NCBI RefSeq assembly: GCF_010983895.1
Contig: NZ_CP048836.1
Span: forward strand, 1,178,001 to 1,242,000
Direction: 5' to 3'
Length of the DNA stretch: 64,000 nt
Origin: Nitrogeniibacter mangrovi
GTDB lineage: Bacteria > Pseudomonadota > Gammaproteobacteria > Burkholderiales > Rhodocyclaceae
A program made the translations under genes and the position numbers. The notes below the pieces were generated by a model. It did not search any database and had not been told where the DNA came from. It was given only the letters and a program-made list of their open reading frames with translations. Shown here piece by piece: positions 50,207 to 59,785 of this stretch (position 1 is its first letter; each line of letters opens with the position of its first letter).

Positions 50207-51488
50207 GCGCCTCGGCCGCGGCCAGATGCTTGCGCATCCGGTGCAGGCCGAGGGCGACCAGGCCGGCGATGACCGGGATCGACACCGCGGTGATGATCTC
50301 CGGCGTGAGCGGCTTGATGAAGGGTTTGGCGCCCTTGGACAGGTAGTTGACCAGCTGCGAGGCGTAGTAGGTGATGGCGACCACCGACAGGCCTTCGACC
50401 GTTTCCTGCAGGCGCAGCTGCAGCTTGGCGCGCTGGTTCATCTGCCCCAGCAGGGACTGGTTCTGCTGCTGCAGCTCGATGTCCACGCGGGTGCGCAGCA
50501 ACTGGCTGTTGCGGGCGACGCGGGCGGACAGTTCTTCCTGGCGGTGGGCGATGGCGGCGCAGGTGTTCACCGCCGGTGCCAGCCGGCGCTCGATGAAGTC
50601 GCCGATGCTGGGAAAACCGGCGTAGCGGGTTTCCCGCAGCTCGTGGGTGCGTTGCTGGACCAGGCGATAGTAGGCCGCCGCGGCACCGAATCGGTACGTG
50701 GTGCGCGCCACCGACTGCTCCACCTGCGCGGACAGCCGGGTGAGGCGGGCGAGGATGTCGCGCTCGTCGTCGGGCGTCTGGGCGCGGCCCATGGTGTCCA
50801 TGAGATCGGCCAGCTCGTTTTCCGCCTCGGTGAGCACCGGGCCGACGGCCTTGGCGACCGGGAAGGCGAGCAGCGCCATGAGCCGGTAGGTCTCGATCTC
50901 GAGCAGGCGTTGCACGTTGCGGCCCGCCTGGCGCCGGTCGAGGCGCTCGTCGATGACCGTGAAGCGGGAGAACCCGTCGTGGATGCGGAAATCGGTGAAG
51001 ATCCAGCCGGCGTTGTCGGCAAAGCGCGAGATGACCCACATCTGCGACGGATCGCGGTAGCCCTCGAGCCGTTGCTGCGGCGGATAGGCGCGGGCGTCGA
51101 GCACGGCCACGTGGGAGGCGACCAGCAATTGCCCGGGAATCGCCTTGCGCCAGGCGGCCGGTACCGCGAGCAGGGCGGTGGTGTCCTCGGGCTCGTTGTC
51201 GGGCACGTCGCGGAAAAAGGTGTAGCTCGAGAACTCGGTGTGGCGCTCCCACTTGAGGCGGAAGTCGCCGGCGTCGATCAGGATGTGACCCTTGCCGGTC
51301 TCGGGCAGATCGATGCCCAGCTGCTGGGCGAGCTGTTCCAGATGATGGTGTTCGCGATCGCTGCTGCCGTTGGCATGGACGAAGGCCAGGTAGCTGATGC
51401 GGGTCGGCCCGGTCAGGGGCACCGACGGACGGGCGTGGACCTCTTCGTTGAGGGCGTGGCGCAGCGGATGTTCTTCGAAAAGGGTCAT
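50199..51488 (-). CDS. DUF3422 membrane protein
   Basis: A 429-residue protein of the uncharacterised DUF3422 family. The N-terminal region HPLRHALNEEVHARP and FVHANGSSDREHHHLEQL is typical. A coiled-coil stretch in the middle (QLRTRVDIELQQQNQSLLGQMNQRAKLQLRL region) leads to two C-terminal membrane helices (about 355-410, VVAITYYASQLVNYL and ITAVSIPVIAGLVALGL). Function unknown. ATG 51488 (MTLFEEHPL) is selected on family fit. The stop codon lies in a 16-bp tandem duplication. Confidence 0.88.
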   Translation of the reverse strand: MTLFEEHPLRHALNEEVHARPSVPLTGPTRISYLAFVHANGSSDREHHHLEQLAQQLGIDLPETGKGHILIDAGDFRLKWERHTEFSSYTFFRDVPDNEPEDTTALLAVPAAWRKAIPGQLLVASHVAVLDARAYPPQQRLEGYRDPSQMWVISRFADNAGWIFTDFRIHDGFSRFTVIDERLDRRQAGRNVQRLLEIETYRLMALLAFPVAKAVGPVLTEAENELADLMDTMGRAQTPDDERDILARLTRLSAQVEQSVARTTYRFGAAAAYYRLVQQRTHELRETRYAGFPSIGDFIERRLAPAVNTCAAIAHRQEELSARVARNSQLLRTRVDIELQQQNQSLLGQMNQRAKLQLRLQETVEGLSVVAITYYASQLVNYLSKGAKPFIKPLTPEIITAVSIPVIAGLVALGLHRMRKHLAAAEAHE

Positions 51489-51564
51489 GACGTTGGCGCA
51501 GTGCTCGGCAAGGCACTTAATGTAACAGCCCGGGCCGGGCCCGAACAGCCGGTGACGGGGCGTG

Positions 51565-51975
51565 TTACAGCGGTGCAGGAGGATGGCGCAGCAGGAAGCG
51601 CGCCTTGCCTTCACGCAGGAAGTGCTCGAAGTCCCACGGGCCGGCATCGAGGCGATGCCCCTGGGCGGTGTCGAACACATAGACCCAGGCCGCGACGGTG
51701 TGTCCGTCGCACAGGGTGACCTCGAGCCGCTCGCGCCGATACTCGTCGCCCTCGAAGCGATCGAGGTAGGCCACGCCGGCCGGACTGACGTTGCGGTAGA
51801 GCCTGCCGGGCACCCGGGCGCCGTCGCGGCGGCGAACGCCCGGGTAGTCGGTGCCGATCACCGGGTGGCGGGCATAACCCTCGAGGACGGCCGCTTCCGG
51901 CCTCAGCACCAGACCGGTGACCGCGGTGAAGATGTCCTCGCACATCAGCGAGCCGTAGGTGAAGCAGTGGTCCAT
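51565..51975 (-). CDS. Gamma-glutamylcyclotransferase-like protein (AIG2/GGCT fold)
   Basis: A 136-residue protein with the GGCT-fold signature YGSLM near the N-terminus (residues 7-11) and the catalytic-glutamate region YLDRFEGDEYRRERL. Family members cyclise gamma-glutamyl amines or amino acids; the true substrate here is unknown. ATG 51975 (MDHCFTYGSLMCED) is used. The tandem repeat array lies just upstream, between this gene and fba. Confidence 0.85.
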   Translation of the reverse strand: MDHCFTYGSLMCEDIFTAVTGLVLRPEAAVLEGYARHPVIGTDYPGVRRRDGARVPGRLYRNVSPAGVAYLDRFEGDEYRRERLEVTLCDGHTVAAWVYVFDTAQGHRLDAGPWDFEHFLREGKARFLLRHPPAPL

Positions 51976-52025
51976 GAATCGTCCAGGTCACAAAAAACGG
52001 CACCGCTCAGGATGCCGTCCCACAT

Positions 52026-52423
52026 TGGGGGCCGAGCGCACCGCCCGCCGGGCCGCCCCAAGGGCGGTGCAGCCCCCTCGGGGGGCAGCGAGCGGATGTG
52101 AGCGTGGGGGCAGTCCACTCTCCGCCGGGCCGCCCCAAGGGCGGTGCAGCCCCCTCGGGGGGCTGCGAGCGGATGCGAGCGTGGGGGCCGAGCGCACCGC
52201 CCGCCGGGCCGCCCCAAGGGCGGAGCAGCCCCCTCGGGGGGGGCAGCGAGCGGATGCGAGCGTGGGGGCAGTCCACTCTCCGCCGGGCCGCCCCAAGGGC
52301 GGTGCAGCCCCCCCGGGGGGCAGCGAGCACAGCGAGCGTGGGGGCCGAGCGCACCGCCCGCCGGGCCGCCCCAAGGGCGGTGCAGCCCCCTCGGGGGGCA
52401 GCGAGCGCAGCGAGCGTGGGGGC
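52026..52423. repeat. Five tandem ~78-bp GC-rich repeats, alternating A-B-A-B-A
   Basis: Units start with TGGGGGC at 52026, 52105, 52182, 52263 and 52339 (periods 79, 77, 81, 76, 78). A shared core contains GGGCCGCCCCAAGGGCGG, which can fold as CCGCCC/GGGCGG, and CCCCCTCGGGGG, a second small hairpin, then GCGAGCGGATGCGAGCG. Units 1, 3 and 5 carry CCGAGCGCACCGCCCG before the core; units 2 and 4 carry CAGTCCACTCTCCG. The array fills almost the whole 462-bp gap 51976-52437, downstream of fba; no gene is seen in it. Similar single elements are common between genes of betaproteobacteria (recalled, not searched). Confidence 0.93.
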
Positions 52424-52437
52424 CTGTTTCCCGCCCC

Positions 52438-53502
52438 TCAGCGCACCACCTGGCGCAACTCGCCAGCCTTGTAGAGCGCGGCCATCTTTTCCAGCGACAC
52501 GGGCTTGATCCGGCTCGCCTGACCGGCGCAGCCGAAGGCCTCGTAACGGGCCTTGCACACCTGCTTGGCGGCCTCGCGGGCGGGTTTGTTGTACTCGCGC
52601 GGGTCGAACTTGGACGGGTTCTCGGCGAGGAACTTGCGGATCGCGCCGGTCATGGCGAGGCGGATGTCGGTGTCGATGTTGATCTTGCGCACGCCGTACT
52701 TGATGCCCTCGACGATCTCCTCGACCGGCACGCCGTAGGTTTCCTTCATGTCGCCGCCGTACTGGCGGATGATCTCGAGCAGCTCCTGCGGCACGCTGGA
52801 GGAGCCGTGCATCACCAGGTGGGTGTTGGGCAGGCGCTGGTGGATGGCCTTGATGCGGTCGATGGCGAGGATGTCGCCGGTGGGCTTGCGGGTGAACTTG
52901 TAGGCGCCGTGGCTGGTGCCGATGGCGATGGCCAGGGCGTCGCAGTCGGTCTGCTTGACGAAGTCGGCCGCCTGGTCCGGATCGGTGAGCAGGGCGCTGT
53001 GGTCGAGCACGCCCTCGGCGCCGATGCCGTCTTCCTCGCCGGCCATGCCGGTCTCGAGCGAGCCCAGGCAACCCAGCTCGGCTTCCACGGTGACGCCGAT
53101 CGAATGCGCCATCTCGACCACCTTGCGGCTCACGTCCACGTTGTATTCGTAGGAGGACGGGGTCTTGCCGTCTTCCATGAGCGAGCCGTCCATCATCACC
53201 GAGGAGAAGCCCGAGCGCATGGCGGCCATGCAGATGGCGGGCGACTGACCGTGGTCCTGGTGCATCACCACGGGAATGTGCGGATAGGCCTCGACGGCGG
53301 CATCGATGAGGTGGCGCAGGAAGGCTTCGCCCGCGTATTTGCGCGCGCCGGCCGAGGCCTGCATGATCACCGGGCTGTCGGTTTCGCTGGCCGCTTCCAT
53401 GATGGCCTGGACCTGTTCGAGGTTGTTCACGTTGAACGCGGGCAGGCCGTAGCCGTTTTCGGCGGCGTGGTCGAGAAGCTGTCGCATGGACACGAGCGGC
53501 AT
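52438..53502 (-). CDS. fba: Class II fructose-1,6-bisphosphate aldolase
   Basis: Zinc-dependent aldol cleavage or condensation of fructose-1,6-bisphosphate; it can also act on sedoheptulose bisphosphate in the Calvin cycle (cbbA type). The 354-residue protein has the zinc-binding HQDHGQS, the [11 protein letters not shown] segment, GTSHGAYKF and HGSSSVP. ATG 53502 ([24 protein letters not shown]) has GGAGA upstream. It is the last gene of the prk-tkt-gap-pgk-pyk block, with bluB inserted upstream and the repeat array after its stop. Confidence 0.96.
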   Translation of the reverse strand: MPLVSMRQLLDHAAENGYGLPAFNVNNLEQVQAIMEAASETDSPVIMQASAGARKYAGEAFLRHLIDAAVEAYPHIPVVMHQDHGQSPAICMAAMRSGFSSVMMDGSLMEDGKTPSSYEYNVDVSRKVVEMAHSIGVTVEAELGCLGSLETGMAGEEDGIGAEGVLDHSALLTDPDQAADFVKQTDCDALAIAIGTSHGAYKFTRKPTGDILAIDRIKAIHQRLPNTHLVMHGSSSVPQELLEIIRQYGGDMKETYGVPVEEIVEGIKYGVRKINIDTDIRLAMTGAIRKFLAENPSKFDPREYNKPAREAAKQVCKARYEAFGCAGQASRIKPVSLEKMAALYKAGELRQVVR

Positions 53503-53604
53503 GGGGTCTCTCCAGAGTGTCGTTGGGGTCGGGCGACGGTGCTGATGCCGCCCGGACGATCCCGTGATTTTACCTTGCCCGGATCAAAGTTGTGATGCAA
53601 CGCA

Positions 53605-54354
53605 TCACAGCGGTGGGCAACCGTTTGTTGCGAGCGCCTGGGCCTCGCGCAGATGGGCCTTGAGGGCGTCGCCCGAGGGGCTGGCGCCGTCCCAGCAATC
53701 GAAGTGGATCAGTTGATCGAGCGGCAACCGTGCGCGCCAGCCGGCCGCTTCCAGTTCCGGCCGGTCGAGAAAGTGGCTCACGTGGCCGATGCACAGGTAG
53801 GCGACCGGCATCACCCGCTCGGGCAGTTGCAGGATGTCGCGGATCGCCGCCTTGTGGAAGATGCTCACCCAGCCCACCCCGAGGCCCTCGGCGCGTGCCG
53901 CCAGCCACAGGTTCTGCACTGCGCATACGGTGCTGTACAGGTCCATGGCCTTCTGGTGGGTGCGACCGAGCACCACCGGGCCGTCGCGGTCGCGGTCGCA
54001 GGTGATGCACAGGTTGACCGGCGCTTCGAGAATGCCTTCGAGCCGTAGCGACTTGTAGGCCTCGCGCCGCGCGCCCTCGAACATGTCGGCGGCCTCGGCA
54101 TTGGCCTGGGTGAAGGCTTCATGTGCGCGCTGTTTGACGGCTGGGTCGCGCACCAGCACGAAGCTCCACGGCTGCATGAAGCCGACCGAGGGGGCGAAGT
54201 GGGCGGCGGTGAGGATGCGGGCGAGCACCGCGTCGTCCACCGGATCGGGCACGAACTGGCTGCGCACGTCGCGGCGGGCGAGCATGTTGCGGTAGATGGT
54301 GGCGCGCTCTTCGCGACTGAAGGCGTGCGCATGGAGGGCATTGGACGCTTGCAT
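53605..54354 (-). CDS. bluB: 5,6-Dimethylbenzimidazole synthase
   Basis: Makes the lower ligand of vitamin B12 by breaking up reduced flavin with O2. The 249-residue nitroreductase-fold protein has RRDVRSQFVPDPVDDAVLARIL, AHFAPSVGFMQPWSFVLV and GLGVGWVSIFHKAAIRDIL, which distinguish BluB from ordinary nitroreductases. A cobalamin riboswitch directly upstream on the same strand confirms the B12 link. ATG 54354 is preceded by GGGGA. No other B12 gene is in the window. Confidence 0.93.
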   Translation of the reverse strand: MQASNALHAHAFSREERATIYRNMLARRDVRSQFVPDPVDDAVLARILTAAHFAPSVGFMQPWSFVLVRDPAVKQRAHEAFTQANAEAADMFEGARREAYKSLRLEGILEAPVNLCITCDRDRDGPVVLGRTHQKAMDLYSTVCAVQNLWLAARAEGLGVGWVSIFHKAAIRDILQLPERVMPVAYLCIGHVSHFLDRPELEAAGWRARLPLDQLIHFDCWDGASPSGDALKAHLREAQALATNGCPPL

Positions 54355-54420
54355 GATTCCCCTTGCTCAAGCGTGTTGGGCATCGACCCGGCCTTGCCGA
54401 TACCGTGTGATGGCTTCCGG

Positions 54421-54585
54421 GCCGGTCTTCTGACTCGGGGTCATCCGCGTGCGACGCCTTCCCGATGGCTCAGTGGCGTGTGTCGCGCGCGTCCCCCTCA
54501 CAGCGCTGGGCGCGTTGCGGAATCCGGGCGAGGCGCCCGTCACCGCATTCCCGATTCTCCCGCCGGGGCGGGCACCTGGAAGCTG
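54421..54585 (-). ncRNA. Cobalamin (B12) riboswitch upstream of bluB
   Basis: Read on the minus strand, the leader contains the conserved blocks in order: AGGTGCCC, GGGAGAATCGGGAA, GGTGA, the AATCCGG-like GGATTCCGCAAC, the B12 box GCCACTG (54477-54471), GGGAAGG, and GATGACCCCGAGTCAGAAGACCGGCC. It ends about 67 bp before bluB and should lower bluB expression when adenosylcobalamin is bound. No clear terminator lies between it and bluB, so control is probably by hiding the ribosome-binding site. Confidence 0.95.
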
Positions 54586-54614
54586 TTCGATTGTGGAGTG
54601 AAGCCTACCAGACC

Positions 54615-56060
54615 CTAGTCAGTCACTCCCGGCGCCGGATGATCGCCGACGCGCACGATCTTGAGGGTGTTGGTGCCGCCGCTCGAGCCGATGGGCTCGC
54701 CGATGGTGAGCACGATCATGTCGCCGTATTCGACCACGCCCTGGTCGAGCAGGATCTGCTCGGCCTCCCACAGCAGCACGTCGCGATCCTGGTGGGTCTG
54801 CGACATGAGCAGCGGATAGACGTCGCGGTACAGGGTCATCTGGTTGCGCGCCGCCTTCTCCGGGGTGAGCGCATAGATGGGCACGCCGCAGTTCAGGCGG
54901 CTCATCCACAGCGCGGTGGAGCCGGTCTGGGTGAGCGCGGCGATGGCCTTGACCTTGAGGTGGTAGGCGGTCCAGATCGCCGCCATGGCGATGGACTGGT
55001 CGATGCGGGTGAAGGTGCGGGCGAGCACGTCGCGCTCGAGCATCACCTCGTTGGATTTCTCCGCCTCGAGGCAGATGCGCGACATCGCCTCGATGACCTC
55101 GACCGGGTAGTTGCCGGCGGCGGTCTCCGCCGAGAGCATGACCGCGTCGGTGCCGTCGAGCACCGCGTTGGCCACGTCGGAGACTTCGGCTCGGGTGGGC
55201 ACCGGGCTGTTGATCATGGATTCCATCATCTGGGTGGCGGTGATGGTGAGCTTGTTCTTGTTGCGCGCCGCGCGCAGCATCTTCTTCTGCAGCGCCGGCA
55301 CCGCGGCGTCGCCCACTTCCACGGCGAGGTCGCCACGCGCCACCATGATGCCGTCGGAGGCGTCGAGGATCTCCTCCAGATTGGCCACCGCCTCGACCCG
55401 CTCGATCTTGGCGATCAGCAGCGCCTTGCCGCCGGCGGCGCGCAGCAGCTGGCGCGCCATGTACATGTCGGCTGCGCTCTTGGGGAAGGAGACGGCGACG
55501 AAATCGACCCCGATCTTCGCCGCGGTACGGATGTCGTCCATGTCCTTGGCGGTCAGCGCCGGGGCCGACAGGCCGCCGCCCTGGCGATTGATGCCCTTGT
55601 TGTTGGAGAGCACGCCGCCGACCTTCACGGTGCAATGGATTTCGGTGCCCAGCACCCGCTCGACGCGCAGTTTGAGGCGACCGTCGTCGAGCAGCAGGAT
55701 GTCGCCGGGGCCCACGTCCTTGGGCAGGTCGGCGTAGTCGAGGCCGACACGCTGTTCGTTGCCCTCGGCGCAGGTGGCGTCGAGGACGAAATCGGCGTTC
55801 TCGCGCAGCGTGACCTTGCCGCCTGCGAACTTGCCGACGCGGATCTTGGGGCCTTGCAGATCGGCGAGGATGCCCACCGGGCGTCCGGCCCGGGCACTGG
55901 CCTCGCGGATGGCCTCGGCGCGGGCGATATGATCGTCGGCGCTGCCATGGGAAAAATTCATCCGGACCACGTCGACGCCTGCCTGCACCATGCGTTCGAG
56001 TACGGGCAGGTCCGACGAACTGGGGCCGAGCGTGGCGACGATCTTGGTGTGGCGGGACAT
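54615..56060 (-). CDS. pyk: Pyruvate kinase
   Basis: PEP plus ADP to pyruvate plus ATP. The 481-residue protein starts MSRHTKIVATLGPSSSD and holds VVRMNFSHGS, ILADLQGPKIRVG, the active-site lysine motif LLIAKIERVEA, GIMVARGDLAVE and the C-terminal allosteric-type domain (TQTGSTALWMSRLN, PIYALTPEKAARNQM). ATG 56060 has AGGA 7 nt upstream; the frame extends further without support. It lies between bluB and the GGDEF gene in the carbon-metabolism block. Confidence 0.96.
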   Translation of the reverse strand: MSRHTKIVATLGPSSSDLPVLERMVQAGVDVVRMNFSHGSADDHIARAEAIREASARAGRPVGILADLQGPKIRVGKFAGGKVTLRENADFVLDATCAEGNEQRVGLDYADLPKDVGPGDILLLDDGRLKLRVERVLGTEIHCTVKVGGVLSNNKGINRQGGGLSAPALTAKDMDDIRTAAKIGVDFVAVSFPKSAADMYMARQLLRAAGGKALLIAKIERVEAVANLEEILDASDGIMVARGDLAVEVGDAAVPALQKKMLRAARNKNKLTITATQMMESMINSPVPTRAEVSDVANAVLDGTDAVMLSAETAAGNYPVEVIEAMSRICLEAEKSNEVMLERDVLARTFTRIDQSIAMAAIWTAYHLKVKAIAALTQTGSTALWMSRLNCGVPIYALTPEKAARNQMTLYRDVYPLLMSQTHQDRDVLLWEAEQILLDQGVVEYGDMIVLTIGEPIGSSGGTNTLKIVRVGDHPAPGVTD

Positions 56061-56162
56061 GGGCGTTCCTGTGCGTGTGCGTTGAATTTGTGCTGCACGC
56101 ATTCTAGCCCGGATAGGTTGCGCCGGTGAGGCACGACACCGGGGCTCGTGGCCACGGCGGAC

Positions 56163-57314
56163 TCAGGGCCGATGCCAGCGGTCCCCGCCGCCGCGCTTGG
56201 CTTCGTACATGGCGTGGTCGGCCTGGGCGATCAGGGTGTCGATGTCGTAGCCGTGATCGAAAAAGCTCGCCACCCCGATGCTGACGCCGAGCTGTTTCGG
56301 GGCGAGTTCGTCCGGCGTGAGCTCGGCCATGGCCTCGACAATGCGTCGGCACAGATCGTCGATGGCGTGGGCGTCGACCAGGCCCGGGCACAGGAGCACG
56401 AACTCGTCGCCGCCGATGCGCGCCACTTCGTCGCTTTGCCGCGCCGTCAGCCTGAGGCGTTCGGCGAAGCGCACGAGGACGGCGTCGCCGACCGGATGGC
56501 CGAGGCGGTCGTTGACCGGCTTGAAACCGTCCAGGTCGAGCAGGATCAGGCTGCCTGGCTCCTGGCCCCGCTTGGCACGCGCCAGCTGGCGTGCCGCCGC
56601 CTCGAAGAAGCCCTTGCGGTTCGACAGGCCGGTGAGCGGATCCAGCCGCGCCAGGGCCTGCCAGCGGGCGGATTCCTCTTCCGCTTCGCGAAAGCGCCGG
56701 TTCAGGCCGACGACGATGAGGACGAAGTTGGCCAGCGCGAGGAGGAAGGCGCCCGACTGGATCAGGCGCAACTGCTCGGTGCGCCGCACCGAATCGCGCT
56801 CGAGCGCGGTCGTCAGCGTGTTCATGAGCGTGAGGATCTCGACATTGTGCTCGACCAGATAGTCCGCTGCGCGTTGCAGGCCCGCCTGCTGCTCGTCCGC
56901 GAGGGAGGCCGGAAGCGGCGCGAGCAGGGCCTGGGTCGAGGCGACTGCCGCTGCGCCGCGATCGCTGACCGGATCGAGCACCACCGGACGGCCGTCGCTG
57001 CCGGTCGTCTGGCCGCCACCGGCGAAGGCGTCGAGGGTCCGCATGAAGATCGCGTGGGCGTTGCGAAATTCGTCCTCGGCGATCGCTTGGGCGACCGGAT
57101 CGGCGGCCTGGGCCCTGAGCAGGAGCGCCTTGGTCATGCGTTGCGAGAGCATGCGCTGGCGGCCCGCCAGGTTGATGGCGACCGCGTCGCCGGCCACGTG
57201 CCGGGCGATCCACAGGTTGGTGAGCAGCACCGTGAGGTCGAGCGCCAGGAACAGCAGGATCGCCGCCACCAGGCGGCGTCGCGATCCGATCAGGGTGCTC
57301 AGGGGGAAAGGCAT
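56163..57314 (-). CDS. Diguanylate cyclase with PilJ-type sensor domain
   Basis: A 383-residue membrane protein: TM1 (about 15-34), a periplasmic PilJ-like domain with INLAGRQRMLSQRMTKALLLR, TM2 (about 180-200), then a GGDEF domain with RIGGDEFVLLCPG and a DLDGFKPVND site. It should make c-di-GMP in response to an unknown signal. I prefer ATG 57314 because a TATAAA (57356-57351 on the minus strand) would start transcription just upstream; ATG 57377 would precede that promoter. It sits between pyk and pgk. Confidence 0.87.
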   Translation of the reverse strand: MPFPLSTLIGSRRRLVAAILLFLALDLTVLLTNLWIARHVAGDAVAINLAGRQRMLSQRMTKALLLRAQAADPVAQAIAEDEFRNAHAIFMRTLDAFAGGGQTTGSDGRPVVLDPVSDRGAAAVASTQALLAPLPASLADEQQAGLQRAADYLVEHNVEILTLMNTLTTALERDSVRRTEQLRLIQSGAFLLALANFVLIVVGLNRRFREAEEESARWQALARLDPLTGLSNRKGFFEAAARQLARAKRGQEPGSLILLDLDGFKPVNDRLGHPVGDAVLVRFAERLRLTARQSDEVARIGGDEFVLLCPGLVDAHAIDDLCRRIVEAMAELTPDELAPKQLGVSIGVASFFDHGYDIDTLIAQADHAMYEAKRGGGDRWHRP

Positions 57315-57417
57315 GGTGCGAAGCCGCCGGTGTTTTCGGGTCGATACCTCTTTATACGGTAGGGGCGGGGTCGACATGAAGTCCGGGAAACCCGCAGGAG
57401 CTGGCGCGTGAAACGAC

Positions 57418-57441
57418 AATGGCGGCCTGCCGGCCGCCATT
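57418..57441 (-). terminator. Hairpin after pgk
   Basis: A perfect 10-bp stem AATGGCGGCC (57418-57427) with GGCCGCCATT (57432-57441) and a TGCC loop, 24 bp after the pgk stop. No long T-run follows, so it is a moderate terminator. It would separate pgk from the GGDEF gene. Confidence 0.6.
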
Positions 57442-57464
57442 TCCGTGGTGGATGGTGTCGCCCC

Positions 57465-58649
57465 TCAGTCCTGGAAGCGTGCTTCCAGTGCCGCGATGGC
57501 CGGCAGGGTCTTGCCTTCGAGGAACTCGAGGAAGGCGCCGCCACCGGTGGAGATGTAGCCCACGTCGTCGGCGATGTCGAACTTGGCGATCGCCGCCAGG
57601 GTGTCGCCGCCGCCGGCGATGGAAAAGGCCTCCGAGTGGGCGATGGCCGAGGCCATCATCTTGGTGCCGCCGGCGAACTGGTTGTACTCGAACACGCCGA
57701 CCGGGCCGTTCCACACGATGGTGCCGGCGTGGGCGATGATGTCGGCGAGGCGGGCGGAGCTCTTGGGCCCGAAGTCGAGGATGCGGTCGTGTGCGCCCAC
57801 GTCGTCGATGCAGATGCGGTTGGCGCGCGCCAGGGCGGACACCTCGTCGGCCACGACCACGTCGGTGGGCAAGGGGACTTCGGCGCCGCGGGCCTTCATG
57901 ATCTCCATCACTTCGCGCGCTTCGTTCACCATCTCCGGTTCGGCCAGCGACTCGCCGATATTGTGGCCGGCGGCCAGCAGGAAGGTGTTGGCGATGCCGC
58001 CGCCGACGATGAGCTGATCCACCTTCTCGGCCAGGGTCTTGAGGATGGTGAGCTTGGTGGACACCTTGGCGCCGCCGACGATCGCCACCAGCGGCCGGGC
58101 GGGCGCGTACAGGGCCTTGGAGAGGGCGTCGATCTCGGCGCCCATGAGCATGCCGGCGCAGGCCACGGGAGCGAAGCGGGCGATGCCGTGGGTGGTGGCC
58201 TGGGCGCGGTGGGCGGTACCGAAGGCGTCATTCACGTAGATGTCGCACAGGGCGGCCATCTTCTTCGACAGGGTCTCGTCGTCCTTCTTCTCGCCGGTGT
58301 TGCAGCGGCAGTTCTCGAGCAGCACCACCTGGCCGGGTTCGACGCCGAAACCGCCGTCCACCCAGTCGGAGATCAGCTTGACCGGTTTGCCCAGCAGCTG
58401 GCCCAGGCGCACCGCGATGGGGGCCAGGGTGTCCTCGGGGCCGACGGTGCCTTCGGTCGGGCGCCCCAGGTGGGAGGTGACCATCACCGCGGCGCCGTTG
58501 TCCAGGCAATACTGGATGGACGGGATGGAGGCGCGGATGCGGGTGTCTTCGGTGATGTTGCCGGCCTCGTCCTGGGGGACGTTCAGGTCGGCACGGATGA
58601 AGACGCGCTTGCCGGCCACGTCCAGATCCTGAAGTTTCTTCACTTGCAT
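57465..58649 (-). CDS. pgk: Phosphoglycerate kinase
   Basis: 1,3-bisphosphoglycerate plus ADP to 3-phosphoglycerate plus ATP; reverse in CO2 fixation. The 394-residue protein has [33 protein letters not shown], a [12 protein letters not shown] site (Cys in place of the usual Val/Phe, seen in some betaproteobacteria), the [10 protein letters not shown] hinge and the GGGDTLA nucleotide loop. ATG 58649 has GGAGA upstream. epd lies 47 bp upstream on the same strand and a hairpin follows. Confidence 0.97.
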   Translation of the reverse strand: MQVKKLQDLDVAGKRVFIRADLNVPQDEAGNITEDTRIRASIPSIQYCLDNGAAVMVTSHLGRPTEGTVGPEDTLAPIAVRLGQLLGKPVKLISDWVDGGFGVEPGQVVLLENCRCNTGEKKDDETLSKKMAALCDIYVNDAFGTAHRAQATTHGIARFAPVACAGMLMGAEIDALSKALYAPARPLVAIVGGAKVSTKLTILKTLAEKVDQLIVGGGIANTFLLAAGHNIGESLAEPEMVNEAREVMEIMKARGAEVPLPTDVVVADEVSALARANRICIDDVGAHDRILDFGPKSSARLADIIAHAGTIVWNGPVGVFEYNQFAGGTKMMASAIAHSEAFSIAGGGDTLAAIAKFDIADDVGYISTGGGAFLEFLEGKTLPAIAALEARFQD

Positions 58650-58696
58650 GGGATGAGTCTCCTGAGAATGGTGAGGATGGCGATGGAATCGGAAAA

Positions 58697-59725
58697 TCAG
58701 CGTGGCCAGCGGTGGTGCCAGTGCGAGAGCACGTCCACCATGCGGCTGGCGAAGCCCCATTCGTTGTCGAACCACAGCAGCAGGGTGGCGAGCGTGTCGC
58801 CGCTGACCAGGGTCTGGCCGCCGTCGATGACGGCCGAATGGGGGTCGTGATTGAAATCGATGGAGGCGTGGGCCTGCTCGGTATAGGCGAGCAGACCGGC
58901 GAAGGGGCCGCGCGCGGCCTCGGCCATGAGCCGGTTTACGGCGGCGGCATCGACCCGCTGGCGCAGGGTCAGCGTCAGTTCGATGGCCGAGACGTTCAGG
59001 GTCGGCACGCGGATGGCCTTGGCCTTCACGCGGCCGGCCAGTTGCGGCAGCAGCCGCTCCACGCCGCGGGCGAGGCCGGTCGACACCGGAATGATCGACT
59101 GCATGGCCGAGCGGGTGCGGCGCAGGTCGGTGTGGTGGTAGCCGTCGATGAGTGGCTGGTCGTTCATGACCGAATGCAGGGTGGTCAGCAGGGCATGGTC
59201 GACGCCGAAGCTGTCGTCGAGCAGGGCCAGGACCGGCACCACGGCGTTGGTGGTGCACGAGGCGTTGGAGACGATGCGCTCGTCGCCGCGCAGGGTGTCG
59301 TGATTGATGCCGAACACCGTGGTGGCGTCGACCTCCTCGGCCCCCTGGGCCGGGTGCGAGAGCAGCACGCGCGGACAGCCGGCGTCGATGAAGCGCTGCA
59401 GCTGGTCGCGGGTGCCGTAGCGGCCCGAGCATTCGACGAGCAGATCGATGCCGAGCGCGGCCCAGTCCACCTGTTCCGGCTCGGTGGCGTGGGTGATGGC
59501 GATCGGGCGGCCGTCGATGCGCAGGGCGTCGTCGCTCACGTCCACCACGCCGGGAAAGCGGCCGTGGGTGGAGTCGAAGCGGGTGAGGTATTCGATGCTG
59601 GCCAGATCGGCCGGCTCGTTGATGGCGACCACCTGCCACTGGTCGCGGTACGTCGATTCGTACAGCGCGCGCAGAAAGCAGCGGCCGATGCGGCCATAGC
59701 CGTTGATGGCGAGGCGGACGGTCAT
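58697..59725 (-). CDS. epd: Erythrose-4-phosphate dehydrogenase
   Basis: A 342-residue member of the GAPDH superfamily that oxidises erythrose-4-phosphate for pyridoxal phosphate synthesis. It has the NAD-binding INGYGRIGR and catalytic Cys in SNASCTTN. The residues follow the Epd pattern rather than [50 protein letters not shown] and [13 protein letters not shown]. It sits between gap and pgk. pdxA, the next-but-one B6 step, is at 35 kb. A dual GAPDH-like role cannot be excluded by sequence alone. Confidence 0.86.
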   Translation of the reverse strand: MTVRLAINGYGRIGRCFLRALYESTYRDQWQVVAINEPADLASIEYLTRFDSTHGRFPGVVDVSDDALRIDGRPIAITHATEPEQVDWAALGIDLLVECSGRYGTRDQLQRFIDAGCPRVLLSHPAQGAEEVDATTVFGINHDTLRGDERIVSNASCTTNAVVPVLALLDDSFGVDHALLTTLHSVMNDQPLIDGYHHTDLRRTRSAMQSIIPVSTGLARGVERLLPQLAGRVKAKAIRVPTLNVSAIELTLTLRQRVDAAAVNRLMAEAARGPFAGLLAYTEQAHASIDFNHDPHSAVIDGGQTLVSGDTLATLLLWFDNEWGFASRMVDVLSHWHHRWPR

Positions 59726-59752
59726 CGAAGGTGTTGCGTCAGGTTGAGGAAA

Positions 59753-59776
59753 CCGGGGGCACAGGCGTGCCCCCGG
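59753..59776 (-). terminator. Terminator between gap and epd
   Basis: A perfect 10-bp stem CCGGGGGCAC (59753-59762) with GTGCCCCCGG (59767-59776) and an AGGC loop. On the minus strand it is followed by TTTCCTC. It lies 9 bp after the gap stop and would partly separate gap from epd. Confidence 0.72.
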
Positions 59777-59785
59777 GGTCCGGTC

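Noticed and set aside
52026-52423. CRISPR array
   Set aside because: Units are ~78 bp, directly abutting, with no unique spacers and no cas genes. It is a plain tandem repeat.
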